A DNA stretch of 64,000 nt. Source: Viscum album (Eukaryota; Streptophyta; Magnoliopsida; Santalales; Viscaceae). The translations under genes were made by a program, and so were the position numbers. The notes under the pieces were generated by a model, which worked only from the letters and a program-made list of their open reading frames with translations, was not told the origin of the DNA and searched no databases. The stretch is taken from assembly GCA_963277665.1 (NCBI GenBank), contig OY728143.1, positions 1,120,710,110 to 1,120,774,109 of the forward strand, given 5' to 3'. This document shows positions 1-10,540 of this stretch, piece after piece (position 1 is the first letter of the stretch; the number at the start of each line of letters is the position of its first letter).

Positions 1-1140
1 TACCTGTAGGTAGGTGATGCCCAAACATCAGTGACTTGATAAGATTTTATAGTAGTTACCCATCCCGGAGTGGAAATTAGATGATGTTGTGATGGATTTT
101 GTGACGGGTTTTCTGAGTTTTCCTCGAGGTAATGATGTTTTGTGGGTTGTCATTGATGGGATTACGAAGGTCACACATTTCTTACCGATCAAAGAGACAT
201 TAAGTGTAAATGATCTTCGAATGTATTACATATGAGATGTGGTATGAAATAAAGGGGTCCGTGCACTATTGTTTCACCTAGGGATTCCATCTTTACATAT
301 CATTTCTGGATGATTTTTCAGTGGGCGCTGGGTACAAGGGAGCTTCTGAGAACAACATACCACCCTTAGATTGATGGTCAGTCAGAGCATACATTATATG
401 TTCAAGTGGAAATTCTATGAGCATGAAACCATGATTTTGGGGGCTCTTGGGAGAGGAGAATTCACCTGATTGCCTTTTCCTATAGTAACAGTAATCATGG
501 GAAGTCACGTATGTATCCTTATGAGACTTCATAGAGTAGGTCATTCCATTCTCCCATGTGTCGGTTAGAGAGAGGAGAGGTATATTTATTGGGACCGCGT
601 CTCATACATGGGACTTCTGAGCCATTCTAGTTGATTTAGAAGAATATGGAAACTACACAGTCTTGTCCGAAATCCTACACCGATTGTCATAGATGACCTA
701 TAGTGTTCGAGGATAGGGACTAGTTTTTCTTGTGTGTTTCAACGAGGCTGGGAAAAAGGTGAATCCGAAGACAGGTTAAACATTCTCCGAGATATATTAA
801 GCTATTCGATATTCTAGAGATAGTCAGTTCAGTTGCCTATCTGTTGTAGTTACCTTAGAGGTACCAATGCATGAACGACTTCTTCCATGTATCTCAACTA
901 TGCCACTATCACTCAGACCCATCTCACATTTTTCATCCTGAGGAGGTTGGGGTTTAGATCGATGCCTCCATTAAAGTGAATTTGATTCATATCATTGACA
1001 TTATCATAATGGTTTTCTAAGGCCAGTTAGTTCCTCTAGTATGAGTGTTATGGAAGCATGGCTTTTTATAGGGTGTGACTTGGGAGAGGGAGGCTGATCT
1101 ACATGATGAGTTGTCGGAGTTGTTTTCAGACCAGTCTTGA
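1..1140 (+). pseudogene. E1 pol 3' end: integrase core and chromodomain remnant (Ty3/gypsy)
   Basis: This is the decayed end of a retrotransposon polyprotein whose integrase would insert the cDNA copy. Around 71-235 the plus strand reads EWKLDDVVMDFVTGF, then NDVLWVVIDGITK and THFLPIKET, the first catalytic Asp region of Ty3 integrases. Around 340-500 frame-shifted traces of the rest of the core follow. At 868-930 it reads FFHVSQLCHYHSDPSHIF, the conserved stretch just before the chromodomain, and at 1050-1120 VLWKHGFL and VTWEREADL, the chromodomain end. Several stops and frame changes make it non-functional. The gag, protease and RT lie before the window start. The family assignment is secure; the exact clade is inferred. 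Confidence 0.85.
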
Positions 1141-1345
1141 CAACCATTTAGAGTTTAATTCAGGGATGAATTACCATAAATGGGATGATTGGAATATCTT
1201 GGTTTCATATTGAGGTACTTATCTTCCTATTTGGGTTAAATATTTTTCATTCCTTTTTTCCATAATCCCTAGGCCCGTCCGTGGGGAGGTTAAGTTTTTT
1301 TAGGAAACAAAGGGGAAAATGCCTGAAATTTCGCCATAGACCAGG

Positions 1346-1485
1346 TACATGTCGTGTACGTGGTCTACATGCTGTTTACTTCATGTACACATTGTGTAAT
1401 TGGCTTTCACAATGTGTATCCAGTCTGGCATAGAAAAAAAATCTGTTGGAGTACACATCGTGTACTTGAGGTGCACGTCGTGCAC
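1346..1485 (+). repeat. Array of six 15-bp imperfect palindromes at about 20-bp spacing
   Basis: Six 15-mers fit the pattern GTRCAYRTYGTGYAC: gtacatgtcgtgtac (1346), ctacatgctgtttac (1366), gtacacattgtgtaa (1385), tttcacaatgtgtat (1405), gtacacatcgtgtac (1451) and gtgcacgtcgtgcac (1471). Steps are 20, 19, 20, 46 and 20 bases. The last copy has 7-base arms that are perfect complements around one central base. The array lies about 155-295 bases into the E1 LTR, that is in the presumed U3 region. Confidence 0.85.
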
Positions 1486-2695
1486 TTTCCTAATAGGATT
1501 TTTTTTTATAAGAGGCAGTAGATAATGTTTTACGGACATTATGTTTTCTCTAATTTCTGAACCCAAAAACCATCTATTTTAGTTTTTCAAGTATTGATTC
1601 CATCCAGACTCTAATTTGAGCCTCTTCTGTCATGTTGGAACTATATCAGTATGTTCTCAATTCCTTTTTAGTTTGTCTTGATTATTTGGAACAAAAACAA
1701 TGTTATTAGGATTTTGGCTTATATGCCATAATATTTCCTTCTTCACCCATTCTTCAGATTTCTTCCAAACTAAAATTAATCAGGACACAATACTGGAAAA
1801 GATGTCAACTGCCAAGGCCAGTTCAGTGTTCTATACTTGTTTTCGGCTATTCTTGGTGTTTTTTAGCATTCGGCCAAAATTCAATTTGATTGACTTTCTA
1901 GCGAGGTCTCTTTTTTGGGTGAATAGATTTTAGTAGTTGTAGTCAGGCCAAGTGAGGATGACCATAGGTTATGTCTATGTGAAAAAACACCATTTACATT
2001 TTTCATGGTCACCCAAGGTGTGAACCATAAGGGGTATTTCTTGTTATTCAATTTTAAAACACACAAGGGGTGTATTCTTGTGCTTTCCTTGTTAGAGGAA
2101 TCCTGTTAATTCTTTGATTTCTTGAGTATCATATTTAGGAGATGAAATTCCTCCTTGATCAGTGAATATCATGTTATTCCTTGCCTATGATGATTTTTTG
2201 GCATGTTAAATAGATAATATGGGTGGGTATACCAATATTTAAATGACTAATGTCATGTCAAAGGGTTTATATGGGAGGGTATGCACATATTCTTGTTTTG
2301 ATAAATGGTTTTCATGAGTGGGTATACTCATGGATTGTGCATGTTGATGTGAGTGGGTATATGCAATTGGTTATAAATTATTGTCGCGAATGATTGAATG
2401 CTTGAATTATTGATTTAATGGGTTTATAGATGAATTGGAATTCTTTCCTTAGACCTAGAATGCTGTAGTAGACGTATTGTGTTGATTCTACCCCTTGGGT
2501 CATTATTCTATGGGATACCTCAGGCCTTACGACCCCAAAGAATCCGTCATTCTTGGGCTCACATAGAAATTGATATTGAATTTCTCTGAAGATCCCAACT
2601 AGTTCCTAATAGAGTTTCCATATGGTATTTAAAAGGGACTCGATGGGATGCATTGGACATGCTCCTTGTCTTCAGCCCTCCGTGGTCTAGAGATA

Positions 2696-2700
2696 TTATT
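2696..2700. repeat. Target site duplication of E2, left copy
   Basis: The bases ttatt lie directly before the TGTAACATCC start of the left LTR and recur at 15040-15044 directly after the right LTR. The match is exact and fixes both ends of E2. Confidence 0.9.
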
Positions 2701-4328
2701 TGTAACATCCTAGGTAAAAAATGAATAAGATATTTTCATATGAATTAATATTTATGAATTGAATATTAATTTTACTTTAATGGGGTTACTATGTTCGATG
2801 GCGTACCTGATACACAATAACAGATTTCATTGAAAACTTTCGTTGGACACTAATAATATAATAATATTATTTTAAATGGTAGTTAACGCCTAGACGTTGT
2901 ACTGGTGAGAATGAATAGAAATAACTAAAATATGATTATATATATTTTTCAAATGTTTTCACATTTATCCAATAAATTTTAGAGGCCCAAAATGTGAATG
3001 ATTCCAATTTTAAGCATAAAAAGTCTAATATTAACTAAAAGGTCGATTTATCGCCTTTTGATGGAGAACCCTCTTAAAATATAGTTTTGGTCACTCTTAT
3101 ACATTCTATTGGACCAAATAAAACTCTTCTTTAGAATCGGGACATCAAAATTTACATTGTGTATGTTTTTGTTATTTTTCTGATAAAGTTCATTTTTAAA
3201 TGAATAGTGAAACACGTTGTATTTTAATTCAAAACCTCATTTTTAATATAATTTGTTTATATGGTTAGATTATCTTTTTAATTGGTTTAAAATTTAATTA
3301 GAATATATTTTTACCATTTAATCCAATGGTGGTCATTGGAATTAATTTCACATTGAAATTGGACATAAACAAGTGTCAATATTTTGATAGATATTGTTTC
3401 TTAAAAACACGCTATTTGTTTTGACAACGGGAAATAATTATACAATTCATTAATTCAAATTATATGTTTTCAATTTTTTAAAATAGACATAATTTTTGAA
3501 TTCGAAATATAAAATATAGCTTGAGGTGAGTTTTTGTTATTTTTTTGAAAAACATCAATTTTTAATGAATAGTGAAACCACTAAGTGGTAGTTGAAAAAC
3601 TTTTTTTTCGTTTAAATGAAATTTTACCACTTATGTGAACTGAATTTCAAAAATCTGATATACATGGTTTTCATTAGTAATTAAAATGGGGTTCAATGGT
3701 ATTAAACTAATTTTTGATGAATAGTAACTTTTGACTTTTATTAACCTTGATAAAAGGTAATTAGTGTAATTTATGATAAAAATAATGTTATAATAATATG
3801 AAATTACCTTTACGCATGTACTACCCCTAATGGATGAGTCTTGTCCAACCAAGACAAACCATGGGTCAATTTTGGGACCCCATAGAGCCACTTGGGTAAG
3901 ATAATGACATTAATACATTTTTATTTAAAGTAAAAATAAAAATGTCACATACATGTATTTTTTTTACTAAAACAAAATTTACATAGAATGATATAATTGA
4001 TATATTTGACTATAAATATTCATTAGAAAGATAAAAATATTTCCTACATCTTGGTAATTTATTTATCATTTTTAGAAATCAAATAAATTAAATTATTTTT
4101 CACATAATGATGATGCAGTGTTTACGCCATTATTGAATAATTTAAATAAATAAGAAGATAAAGTGTAAAAAAATATCGAAAACTAGTCCAATTCTTATTG
4201 TATTATTTTATTTCAAATAAGGGCCACCTCATATTTGACTCTAATGGTTTTTTGACCTTTAGAAACAGAAAATCATTTTATAATAAAATAATATTTTCAA
4301 GCATTCCAAAAGAGCACCTCCTCTCCCT

Positions 4329-4336
4329 TATAAAAA
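4329..4336 (+). promoter_or_regulatory. TATA box of E2 5' LTR
   Basis: TATAAAAA followed by GACCCC and a C-rich stretch, cognate to 12837-12844, 49073-49079 and the mutated 57159-57166. It lies about 1.6 kb into the LTR, so U3 would be about 1.65 kb and the rest R and U5. The transcript start is expected some 25-35 bases downstream. Confidence 0.7.
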
Positions 4337-5050
4337 GACCCCAATTCCTACCCATTTCACACACTTCTCAATCCATTTTCCTCATCCAAAATCTACTCAA
4401 ATAATCTATAAATATCCCTCTCTTCTTCATAGAAGCCTTACTTTAGGTAGAAATAACTTCAAGAAACCCTTTTGGTTCAAACCAAGGGGAGTTACCTGAT
4501 TTAAAGGTAACGTCTTCTCTTATGTTATTTTGCATTATTTTGCTTCTCCAACCCCCTAAACTCTTGTTATTCCATTATTTTGTAACAAAAAATTATCTTA
4601 AATAAACTAGGATGTTTTTATGAGAAGGATTCTAGCTACACATACACACACCTCCATCTAATGGGTGAATAACATACTATTTCTGTGGATGGTGAACTAC
4701 TGCCTCACGAAATGATGATTGTTCAATTATCTCCTACCGCCTCTCATGGTAGCCATTAATATGTCACTGTATTTATATATGATATATATTAAGTTTATCT
4801 TTTTTTATTCTTCTTTATTTCTCATTTATGTGTTACCTTTATGGTTTCTATAATGGGTAGACATGATAACTTCATTTTAGGATGTGCAGACTACCACCCC
4901 CTCAAAGTGATTTGAATCATTAATGCCATACGTGGGACATATAAAGGGTGGAGTTAGTAATATTATATATGATATTATACTAGAATTATAATGTGCCTCT
5001 ATATCTTAATATTTTCATTCCATTAAATGAAAAATAGAAATGAAAGTAGC

Positions 5051-5086
5051 GTTCATGCGTACGTACGGTTTACTGTCTCCATGAAC
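5051..5086 (+). other. Conserved inverted repeat in LTR (hairpin 1)
   Basis: gttcatg at 5051-5057 pairs with catgaac at 5080-5086 across a cgtacgtacg-containing loop. The equivalent block is recognisable at 13560-13595, 49797-49832 and 57885-57920. Confidence 0.6.
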
Positions 5087-5428
5087 GGTGCATTTCATTT
5101 CTTACCTTCAAATGTTATGTACTATTATAAATACATATTATACTAGATATATATGATATATATGATATCTACATCATGAATATCATTCTGGATAAAATGG
5201 ATATTTTACCACACGAACAACTTGTAATTATAAGAAGTTTATTTTTGACTCAAGTACCAAATATCGACAAAACGATTGTTATTGTCTTAAATGATTAAAT
5301 AATGCTCATAACATGGTAATAAGTGATATGAAAGGGATAATGAAATTAAAAATGGTTATCAAGAAAGTATAAATTAACTTTAGTTTATTATTTAGGAGAT
5401 TAAATAATGATCGTGTCAAGTCAGACAT

Positions 5429-5466
5429 GAGGTAAGGGACTTCGTCTCAATCTCCTTTCATTGAGG
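5429..5466 (+). other. Best-conserved LTR block with donor-like site and hairpin 2
   Basis: The block starts GAGGTAAGGGACTTCG and continues with ctcaat, ctcctttc, attgag, a perfect 6-base stem with an 8-base loop. It is almost unchanged near 13937, 50175 and 58262, although the surrounding LTR has diverged much more. Confidence 0.6.
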
Positions 5467-5941
5467 CATATTTTGTTTTAATACAAGACTTTATTTTAAA
5501 CGCTGTATAAACACGATTGAATTTTCATTTCATTCCATGGGAATCGTTTTCTATGAAGTGTTTTACTAAATAACAAAAAGGAATATTCTTTTAATGTACG
5601 TAGTGACAACGACCTTTCCACCGCTGCGATTATTACTTGATCTTTGCCTTCCATAACAAGATGTAATGTTTTTAAAAAGAAAAATAAATGCCATATACTC
5701 TATTATGTATTTTGGTATTGAAAATGTTTTTGATAATGGATTTTTTATGTCAATATATTTAAGTGATATATTGTGATTGAATAGTGGGAATTTTTTCTTT
5801 ACTTTATATTTGTTGTATGTGTTATGTTTTTATAATGGTACTTGGACATTTGACAGGTGGTTATGGGATAAACAAAATGACGGGTGGTGCCGTGATAAAA
5901 TAGGATGGGTGGAAATGTTATAACCTGTAATTCAATGTGTA

Positions 5942-6011
5942 TGGAATTTGGCCGTCTGGCTATTTCATTTAGTGATATGTGTGGAAGTCGAACGTATGGT
6001 TATTTCATTTA
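5942..6011 (+). repeat. 30-bp direct duplication in E2 5' LTR
   Basis: Two 30-base units (5942-5971 and 5982-6011, each tggaa...atttcattta) lie 40 bases apart. The 3' LTR has the same arrangement at 14451-14520, so the duplication predates insertion of E2. The E7 LTRs do not show it. Confidence 0.75.
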
Positions 6012-6531
6012 TGTATGTTTATGTTCCAAGTTACCTTTATATGTTATGTGTTATTTATATGGGTTTTATGGTGAACTTTTGGTTACAAAAGGGTATGAAA
6101 TGAAATTTTATTCATTGAAGATTATTTACTACTTCATATAGGTGAAAAGTATTACTTATGATTAGGTATTCATGGTTTACTTGTTGTTTTGAAAAAATAA
6201 AAGTTTCCTTCTTTGTTTATTCATTTATTTGCTTTTTATGCTCATCCCATGTTTTTGAAATGTTTTTCACGTGACAAAAAGTGTAATAGGGTCAAGGATG
6301 GGATCAAGGAATGTCATGATATCTAAAACATGGAACTGGACATGACTCTTTTATTCAAGAGTTATTATTTTATGAAAAAATGGAAAATGAGTAGAAGTGT
6401 CTACTTTGTAACTTTTGATATTTAATATTTATGGCCTAATTCTCTAAAAATCAAAAACTCAAAAGATCCTCAATGTTAATTATTCATTTAATTCATGATT
6501 AAGTAATGTTTTAAGGTTGGTTCCTTATAGT

Positions 6532-6543
6532 TGGTATCAAAGG
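6532..6543 (+). other. E2 primer binding site (tRNA-Met type)
   Basis: tggtatcaaagg lies two bases after the LTR end, one mismatch from the TGGTATCAGAGC used by many plant Ty3 elements that prime with initiator tRNA-Met. It marks the start of minus-strand cDNA synthesis. Confidence 0.85.
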
Positions 6544-6674
6544 TCGGTTTAGACAGCTTTAGGAGTTAGAATATTGTTAAATTAATGTCCATAAATTAAT
6601 TTATGGTATGATTGAAATGATATGGAATTTAATGTTTACCAAGTTGCTTAGCCTAAGATATTTTTGTGTTCAGA

Positions 6675-7774
6675 ATGGTTTTCTGCAGAGGAAATAGGGT
6701 GGCTATGTTGGGACGAAATCAGGAAGAAAAAAACCTTCCAAATTAGCAACTTGAGACGGTCCGAATCAGAACGGAATAGTTTGTTGTAGTGATGGCACAG
6801 TTGACTCAGGCTATAAATGGAGGTGGTATCCATACACGAGATCAGCCAGATCAACCACGGAGTAACATGTAAGAAGTGGATCATTTTATGAGGCAACATA
6901 CCCCATCAATCAATGGATCATCCGACCCTGTGCTAGCCTAAGGGTGGATTAAAGCACTGGATATGATTTTTGATGTCATGGGGTGTTCAAAACATCAAAA
7001 GGCTAGTCTTAATGTTTACTGTTTTGAAGGTGAAGCTGATCAGTGGTGGTCAATGGTAAAAAATATCATGGATAGTGGGGAGATTGATGATCTTGATTGG
7101 GATGAATTCAAAGGTATATTTGTTGAGAAAATTTTCTTAAGGAGGTTCATCTTATGATTGAACAAAAATTCCTAGAATTGAGGCAGGAGGATGACTCAGT
7201 GGATTATTATGAAGCAAAGTTCACTCGACTGGAAAGGTATGCTCCAAATTACATACGAGATCTTGATAATAAAATCAACCGTTTTTACTTAGGGTTAAAG
7301 TCAAAGTATAGAAGGTAATTAGATTCTCATGAGTTCAAAAGTTATGAAAAACTTGTTCGATGTGCGGAGAAGGTCGAAATGGAGTTTTCGGATGATCAGA
7401 TGTTCTTTGACAAACAATAGAATAAGAGGTCCAATTGTCAGGCAAATGGAAAGAATCCATCAAATAATCCTGTAGGTAAGAAAACCAAATATCCATTTTG
7501 TGATAAGTGTGGTAAAATGCATCCTGGAGAATGTTTATCCAAGTCTGGAATGTGCATTAGGTGGGGTAAGTCTGGCCATATTTCCCATCACTGTAAGGAA
7601 GATGGTCAAATAGGAAATGAAAAGCCAGCGATAAGATGTTTTCAGTGTAATGAAATGGTTCCTTATGAAAATGAGTGTATAACAAAGAACTCAACTGAGG
7701 GAAATCAGCCAGACTACAAGAAGAAAGGGGTGGTGAAATCCTTTGCAACCACTTTAGCAGATGTTGGGCCATAA
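6675..7774 (+). pseudogene. gag: E2 gag (capsid and zinc-knuckle nucleocapsid)
   Basis: Gag would form the virus-like particle and bind genomic RNA. The likely start is the ATG at 6675, which aligns with that of E7 at 51392. In-frame stops follow within the first 50 codons. The capsid core is clear at 6950-7130 (WIKALDMIFDVMG, CFEGEADQWWSMVKN) and continues in another frame at 7150-7420 (RLERYAPNYIRDLDNK), the retrotrans_gag fold. Cys-rich motifs follow at 7499-7675: CDKCGKMHPGEC, CIRWGKSGHISHHC (second Cys changed to Trp) and CFQCNEMVPYENEC (GH changed to VP). A TAA at 7772 replaces a Ser codon (TCA) that E7 keeps, so gag and pol were one frame originally. Confidence 0.88.
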
Positions 7775-7789
7775 AATGAAGTAGTATCA

Positions 7790-8152
7790 TGTGCACTGTT
7801 TGTTTGTTCAGATTATGAAATTGTGTTGTTTGATTCAGGGTCAACACATTAATTCATTTCTGAGAAGTTTTCTATTAAATTTGGAATTCCATATCATGAT
7901 ATGAATCATGAATTTATGGTAAAAACACCAGGGGGAAACATTGAGACAAAAAGAAATTATAAGAACCTTCTTATCCTTGTGTGTGGAAAGAATATACCAG
8001 CAAAGCATACTATTTTGACTCTAGTAGAGTTTGATGTTTTTTGGGCATGGATTGGATTTCTGTTTATCATGATAAGACTCACTGTAGAGCTAAAGATGTT
8101 TCTTTTCAGAATTATTTTCAGTTTGTGTAAAAAAATGAACCCTTACTTTTGA
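7790..8152 (+). pseudogene. E2 aspartic protease
   Basis: The retroviral-type protease would process Gag-Pol. The active-site triad region reads LFDSGSTH, with Asp at 7832-7834, followed at once by a stop (TAA) where other elements have Ser-Phe-Ile. Downstream it reads MVKTPGGNIETKR and VEFDVFWAWIGF, the decayed form of the conserved VEFDVILGMDW segment. The reading frame changes at least once before 8150. The position between the zinc knuckles and the RT is as expected. Confidence 0.82.
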
Positions 8153-8229
8153 TAACATATCAGGATAATGAGAAACTAGTAAACAATGGAAATGAATGTT
8201 ACCTTGCCCATATTGTTGAAAAAAAAGAT

Positions 8230-9110
8230 CTTCTCATATTATTGATGTGCCAGTGGTAAATGACTATCTCGATGTTTTTCCTGATGAGTTTCCTTGTATT
8301 ATACATGATCAGGAAGTTGAATTTACTATTGACTTAGTTCCTAATTCGAAGACAATTTCAAAACCCCCTTATCGAATGGCTCAAGTTGAACTTTTAGAGT
8401 TAAAGAAGATATTGCAGGAGTTATTAGATAAAGGTTTCATTTGACCAAGCACATCACCATGGGGTGCTCCTATCATGTTTGTTAAAAAAAAGATGGTTCA
8501 ATGAGACTTTGCATTGATTATAGAGAATTGAATAACATCACTGTTAATAACAAGTATCCTTTGCCTCATATCGATAATTTTTTTGATCATCTCCAGGGAG
8601 CTCAGTATTTTACAAATATTGACTTGAGGTCGGGGTTCCATCAATTGAATGTAAAAGAAGCAGACGTTCCGAAGTCCGTATTTCGTACTAGATATGTCCA
8701 TTATGAATTTGTAGTTATTACTTTTGGATTAAACAATGCACTTGTTGTATTCATGGATCTAATGAATAAAACTTTCGATGAGTTCTTGGATAATTTTGTA
8801 GTTGTGTTCATTGATGATATTTTGGTTTATTCTAAAAGTAAAGAGGAACATGAAAGTCATTTAATGGTTATCTTTCAAACCCAAAAAGAAAATAAACTAT
8901 ATGGAAAATTCAGTAAGTGTGAATTTTGGTTACAAAAAATTTCATTCCTTGGTCACATTATTTCAAAAAATGGCATAACTATTGATCCTTCTAAAACAAA
9001 AGTTGTTGAAGAATGTCCAAGACCCACAAATATTATGTAGATCCATAGTTTTATTGGTTTTGAAGGTTATTATTAGAGGTTTGTTGATATTTTTTCATGG
9101 TTATCTAGTC
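8230..9110 (+). pseudogene. E2 reverse transcriptase
   Basis: RNA-directed DNA polymerase remnant. The entry region reads NDYLDVFPDEFP (8260s) and VEFTIDLVPNSKTISKPPYRM (8320-8380), then a stop at 8443 and a frameshift near 8490. From 8501 a 179-residue open stretch carries MRLCIDYRELNNITVNNKYP, IDLRSGFHQL, FRTRYVHYEF, FGLNNA and the catalytic VVFIDDILVYS (Asp pair at 8813-8818), ending in the FLGHIISKNGI thumb segment. The catalytic residues survive although the frame is broken on both sides. Confidence 0.92.
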
Positions 9111-9111
9111 C

Positions 9112-9650
9112 AATGACTAAGTTAACTCGAAAAGGTGTTATGTTCATTTGGAAAAAAGAATGTGATGATTGTTTTTAGGAATTGAAAAGAAGATTGGTGA
9201 ATTATCCAGTTTTGGCACTGCCTTCCAGAAATGGTGAGTTTGTTATATACAGCGATTCTTTGTTGAAAGGAATTCATTGTGTCCTTATGGAGAATGATCA
9301 GGTAATTGCTTATGCTTCACGTCAGTTGAAAACTCGTGAGTTAAATTACACTACACTTGATTTAGAATTAGCTGCTGTTGTTTTTGCTTTAAAAATTTGA
9401 AGGCATCATTTGTATGGAGTAAAGTGTGAAATATATACCGATCACAAAAGTTTAATGTATATCTTCACTCATAAATATTTGAACATGATATAGAGGATAT
9501 GGATGGAATTAATCAAGGATTACAATTGTACAATTCATTACCATCTGGGAAAAGAAAATAAAGTGGCTGAAGCTTTGAGTCGAAAAAGTAATGCTTCATT
9601 AACCATGCTACATTTGGAACGAGATCCTTTGGTTTTTGATTTGTGAACTT
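9112..9650 (+). pseudogene. E2 RNase H
   Basis: This domain would remove the RNA template during cDNA synthesis. From 9182 the frame reads [21 protein letters not shown] with the first catalytic Asp in YSDS, then [30 protein letters not shown], a stop, and [18 protein letters not shown] with the TDHKSL motif. The end reads DYNCTIHYHLGKEN and EALSRKSN, where the usual VADALSRK has Asp changed to Glu. Stops at about 9178, 9398 and 9492 break it. Confidence 0.9.
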
Positions 9651-9756
9651 TGGAATATAAGTTGTTGGTGCATGAAGTTCTTCTATTTTGTTTCAGATGT
9701 CAGTGAGATCATCTCTATCAGACAGAATTAAGAAAGCGTAGAAGAAAGACAGTGAG

Positions 9757-10540
9757 TTGCAGAAAAAGGTAGAGCTAGTTCATAAGGGTATGTTGCCTAA
9801 ATTTAAGATTGATAATGATTGTTTTTTGAGGTTTGGGAAGAGATTATGTGTGACTTGTGATTCACAATTGATGAATGAGTTGTTATGTGAGGCTCATAGT
9901 TCCCCATTTTCAGTTCAACCTGGTAGTACTAAGATGTACATAGATCTACAAGAGTATTACTGGTGGGATTGAATGAAAAGAGATATTTCTGATTTTACTA
10001 TGAAGTGTTTGACTTGTCAGCAGGTTAAAAGAGAGTGGTAGTTACCGAAAGGGATGCTTCAGTATTTACCGGTGCTAGAGTGGAAATGGGAAAATATATC
10101 CATGGACTTCATTGTGGGAGTACTAAAGACATCTCGAGGTAATAATGCAATTTGGGTTATTATTAATAGAATGACTAAATATGCTCATTTCCTTCCTATT
10201 CGAGATACATTATCTCTAGATAAACTATATCAGTTGTATGTTAAAGAGATAGTCATGTTACATAGATTTCCCCTCTCCATTGTATCTGATCATGATCCCA
10301 GGTTTACTTCTAACATTTGGAAATTCCATCAGAAGGCGTTGGGTACTGAATTAAATTTTAGTACATCTTTTCATATTCAATAAGATTGCAGCCAGAACGA
10401 ACAATTAATACCTTGGAGGTTATGTTACGTGCTTTCACGATGGATTACTAGGGAAGTTGGGACCAACATATTTCTTTGTTTGAATTTTCTTATAATAACA
10501 GTATTCATTATAGTTTACATATGGCTCCGTTTGAGGCATT
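9757..10540 (+). pseudogene. E2 integrase, zinc and catalytic core domains
   Basis: The N-terminal zinc-binding region (9900-10025) reads AHSSPFSVQPGSTKMY, with the second His changed to Gln, then YYWWD, a stop, and CLTCQQVK. The core starts at 10066 with VLEWKWENISMDFIVG (catalytic Asp codon 10105-10107), continues through NNAIWVIINRMTKYAHFLPI and reaches SIVSDHDPRFTS (second Asp at 10288-10290). The third acidic residue is in CSQNEQ (Glu codon 10399-10401), after a stop and a frame change. All three DDE residues can be placed but the frame is broken. Confidence 0.9.

Larger units (their letters stand above)
1190..2700 (+). repeat. E1 3' LTR, first part (interrupted by E2)
   Basis: After the pol remnant, a run resembling the usual gypsy end-of-element motif (an AATTC/GATGAATT stretch, then aaatgggatgat at 1178-1189) is followed by tggaatatc, a decayed TGTAATATC-type LTR start. 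No coding potential is visible from here to 2700. The block contains a palindrome array (1346-1485). Element E2 interrupts it after position 2700, and it appears to resume at 15045. The start is inferred by analogy and could be off by tens of bases. Confidence 0.6.
4507..6271 (+). other. Putative LTR-leader intron region (5' LTR copy, acceptor mutated)
   Basis: About 175 bases after the TATA box, TTAAAG|GTAACG matches a plant 5' splice site. Near the LTR end, tgtttttcacgtgac sits where the other three LTRs have TTTTTCACAG, so the acceptor AG is lost here. A second donor-like site, GAG|GTAAGG, lies at 5430, and an acceptor-like CATTTTAG at about 4880. Splicing is inferred from sequence only. 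Confidence 0.4.
2701..6529 (+). repeat. E2 5' LTR
   Basis: It begins TGTAACATCC and ends CCTTATA, one base plus T before the primer site. It aligns with 11187-15039 throughout, sharing for example ggcgtacctgatac near 2800, the TATA block at 4329, the donor-like block at 4507 and the hairpin blocks at 5051 and 5429. The apparent ORFs inside it (such as 4198-4404 and 5905-6141) are not conserved proteins and are not called as genes. Termini are TG...TA rather than the usual TG...CA. Confidence 0.93.

Noticed and set aside
293..544. 83-codon minus-strand open frame
   Set aside because: Antisense to the E1 integrase remnant; no motif of its own.
4880..4900. Small hairpin gcgg-acta-ccgc in LTRs (57720, 13398) appearing as gcag-acaa-ctgc at 49634
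   Set aside because: Looks like covariation, but both changes are CpG deaminations and the stem is only 4 bases.
7557..7847. 96-codon minus-strand open frame
   Set aside because: Shadow of the E2 gag zinc-knuckle region on the plus strand.
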